A stretch of DNA of 41,158 bases from Chara braunii (taxonomy: Eukaryota > Streptophyta > Charophyceae > Charales > Characeae), in NCBI GenBank assembly GCA_003427395.1, contig BFEA01000031.1, forward strand, positions 3,709,321-3,750,478, written 5' to 3'. The notes under the pieces are model-generated. The model did no database searches and was not told where the DNA came from. It saw nothing but the letters and a program-made list of their open reading frames with translations. This document shows, one piece after another, positions 38,880-41,158 of the stretch (its first letter is position 1; every line of letters starts with the position of its first letter). The position numbers and the translations under genes were made by a program.

Positions 38880-39226
38880 GTGTAATCTGACATATCGGGG
38901 TGTCTCTCGAGCCCGGGGGCGCTCAGGGAACACCCTCAACAGGGGACACCGGCCAGGGGACAGCCGGCGGCAGAGGGACCGAGCATCATCTGAGTGGCCA
39001 GTCGCTGTGCCTCCCCGATTACCCCTNGGCCTTGAAGTAATCGGACTAACCAGCCCAGGTAAATTCAATATTGTGTCTAATCTGACATCGGGTGGTCTTT
39101 CCAGCCCAGGGTGGCCTTCAGGGAACCCTCAACAGGGGACACCGGCCAGGGGACAGCCGGCGGCAGAGGGACCGAGCATCATCTGAGTGGCCAGTCGCTG
39201 TGCCTCCCCGATTACCCCTCCCCCTA
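38880..39226. repeat. Tandem duplication, about 192-bp period, GC-rich
   Basis: TAATCTGACAT-TCGGGTG, TCAGGGAACxCCCTCAACAG, GGACACCGGCCAGGGGACAG and the following block to TGCCTCCCCGATTACCCCT occur near 38883-39027 and 39078-39219. The 110-bp core is almost identical. One N lies at 39027. Confidence 0.95.
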
Positions 39227-39321
39227 TGAACATCAGCAGCGACTGCTTTTCAATGCCAATTGGGGGGACCAACGTGCTATCTCTAGGTGGCGGGCGCCAA
39301 GCATGCCCAAGAAGGTACATG

Positions 39322-39392
39322 AGGCCAATGGGGATTGAACCCAAAACCTCCTGAATGGCACTTGCATGCCTTACCAACTGAGCTAGGCCGCT
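39322..39392 (-). repeat. tRNA-derived SINE head
   Basis: On the minus strand, GCGGCCTAGCTCAGTTGGTA carries a perfect A box (TAGCTCAGTTGG) and TTTGGGTTCAATCCCCATTG a perfect B box, at normal tRNA spacing in a 71-nt stretch. The acceptor stem pairs only as GGCC/GGCC, the T stem has a mismatch, and position 33 of the expected anticodon loop is not T. A SINE head or tRNA pseudogene is therefore more likely than a working tRNA. Confidence 0.7.
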
Positions 39393-39399
39393 GGATGGA

Positions 39400-41158
39400 C
39401 AGGGGACTATGAGGAACGGGTATACTAAACCGGACGGACAAAAAAAAAGGAGGCCCCGATGCCAGCCTATTTTTTAGGCTATTTCCCATATGGCAATATA
39501 TGACCTCTATTAAAAAAACAAAAAACAAAAAAAAAAGACCTCTAGCCCGGTTTTCGGAACTCCAACTATCCCCCCCGACAAACTCGCAAGCACAACACCC
39601 CATTACCAATTTCAACAACCTCAAATCGGACCATGGAGGGCCCCTCAGGAGAAACTGACAGAAACAAACCCCCCTTACTATACTGAACAGTAGTCTCTTT
39701 GGTCAAGGTGCGCGAGCAGGCTCTTCCGACGTCCACTACCCCCTACCAATGACCCTGTCCTGTCCAGTCCTTGTTCAGAAGATGCCACCCGTTTAACATA
39801 CATGGCAACCAAGCTGCAAGGACAAGGTTACTCCTCAAGCAAACTGTCTCCCCGACCTCACAGCTTCAAACAGAATGAGAATGAAACACGTGAAAATACA
39901 GCAACGCTTCAAACAGAATGAAACACGTGAAAATACAGCACGTCTTCCATCACAATTGAAACCTGACGGCTTATTGTTATGACAACCAACCACACATCGA
40001 CGCACGGTTCTTTACATTTCTCCCACAGTGTTTGTCGATGTCACTTCACGTTTCTCCAACGCCCTAGTCCCACCCCTTGGTTTGAATTCACTCACAATAT
40101 CACCACGCTGACCACAGTACATCATTCTCAACCACATGCATTAGATCCACCTTTTTGGGCAAGGAAAAGCCCGAAAATCACGCGAGGCCGTTTGCTCAAA
40201 ACACACAAACTGCTACCGACCTCAACGTCTTCCATCACTCAGAGAACGCATAGTCAACAAGACCTATAATTCGTCTCTTTAGGGCAACTCTCCTCGCACC
40301 TATCTCCCCTCCTACGATCAATTTCCGCCCTCTGTGGCCCAATTCTGCGCCGACTCCAGGGTATGGAACTGAACATTCAGTCAGATGTCAATCTCCGACC
40401 GCTCAGCCATAGCCTCGCATTACACGGGACTCACGGGAGCCATGCCACAAAACCCAAAAAAAAATAAAAAAACAGAGCCGTGGCCGTAAGATCTGCTGAC
40501 TAATCCATCTGAATTTAACAGACAAACTACAGTAGAGATCCTCGTAGTAAACCGCGAATGCCATATGCCAACCTAAGTCCTTCGCTCATCACGTACTCAT
40601 ACAACAGCGATTAGCAGATTCTGCGCATCGAGACCTTCGCTAATCGCATACTCATTCAAGCGATTAGCAGATTCTTATCATCGCGCCTGATTGCTGTTTG
40701 CGTCTTGCTCTAACAGCATACCGCCGCATACAAAACTGTCAATCATCAGTCCAACCTGTAGAATCTCTGCTCCCAACTTTCATGCATCTGGAGACTGGAA
40801 TAAAACCGGGAAAAAGCGAACGAAAATGATCGAGAAAAGCATTTCAATTCGTCACAAATTCAATCAAAAACGTGCGTCCACCAGCGGGTCCCGCCAAGAA
40901 AACCGGTACCGTCACAATCATATGGATCAGGACTGGAAGTAAGATACACATCCCGCGATTCCTGGGAACACAGAGTACAAGGGACTCGAGTTCAAACTCA
41001 CAGAGACACTACCTAACCACCATACTAAAGGCTACCATTGCTTTCTTTTCTACTCCAGTTCCAGTCAATCGTGTAACCTTCTCTTTATGTATTTCTACAA
41101 AAACTCAAACCACAGCTTAGTTCTCAACCTGCTTTGCACCCACCCAACCTCCCTAGGC
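39400..41158. other. End region, no gene, small duplications
   Basis: CTTCAAACAGAATGA...AACACGTGAAAATACAGCA is duplicated at about 39864-39900 and 39906-39940. GCGATTAGCAGATTCT is repeated near 40606 and 40660. No exon extending the protease N-terminus was recognised on the minus strand here. Confidence 0.5.

Noticed and set aside
39322-39392. A functional tRNA gene
   Set aside because: A and B boxes are good, but the acceptor stem has only four clear pairs and the anticodon loop lacks the usual T at position 33.
40090-40260. Candidate upstream exon with a gtgagt donor on the minus strand
   Set aside because: All three frames before the donor meet a stop within the stretch.
1-41158. CRISPR array, operon or bacterial signals
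   Set aside because: Introns, snRNA fragments, SINEs and microsatellites show eukaryotic DNA. The tandem repeats lack spacers of constant size.
1-41158. Dinoflagellate origin
   Set aside because: One GC donor is present, but the other twelve donors are GT and exons do not regularly begin with G after AG, unlike the pattern reported for symbiodiniacean introns.

Overview
This is a eukaryotic nuclear window from a repeat-rich genome. It has long introns, dense microsatellites, many mononucleotide runs, two N-filled microsatellite gaps, and fragments of U2 and U6 spliceosomal RNA. The snRNA fragments have a U2 beginning ATACCTTTCTCGGCC and a U6 5' stem reading GTCCTTCGGGACATCC. These resemble the versions in plants, algae and several protist groups more than animal U2/U6. 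I cannot name the species; an alga or another protist is the best guess.

The window holds one convincing protein gene, on the minus strand from about 36361 down to the stop at 6241. I joined 14 exons by splice sites, reading phase and family motifs. Together they give 2079 nt (692 codons plus stop) spread over 30 kb, with introns of 0.8 to 4.8 kb. The product is a secreted or membrane-anchored subtilisin-like serine protease of the KP-43-like S8 type. It has the end of an inhibitor-type propeptide, a complete Asp/His/Ser triad with oxyanion Asn, a C-terminal beta-rich domain, a Ser/Thr/Pro-rich stretch and a hydrophobic GPI-type tail. The signal peptide and start codon were not found. Thirteen introns use GT-AG or, in one case, GC-AG.

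Layout: 1-6200 is downstream intergenic DNA with an inverted repeat, a palindromic MITE, tRNA-derived SINE fragments, two tandem U6 copies split by GA/CT microsatellite, and two minisatellites. 6241-36361 is the protease gene. Its introns carry at least three MITE families (one palindromic with CCCGAATA ends, one with TTAA targets, one GC-rich with GGTTACC/GGTTGCC ends), a nested transposon, two hammerhead-ribozyme-like cores, two U2 fragments, one more U6 copy and many local tandem duplications. 36362-41158 is upstream DNA with a clean 168-bp TTAA MITE, a degenerate AACATA-rich tract, a 0.2-kb tandem duplication and a tRNA-derived SINE head. No second protein gene could be supported.

The most unusual signals are the hammerhead-like motifs shared by two related repeats, and the three U6 copies, all expanded at the same point just after the ACAGAGA box.
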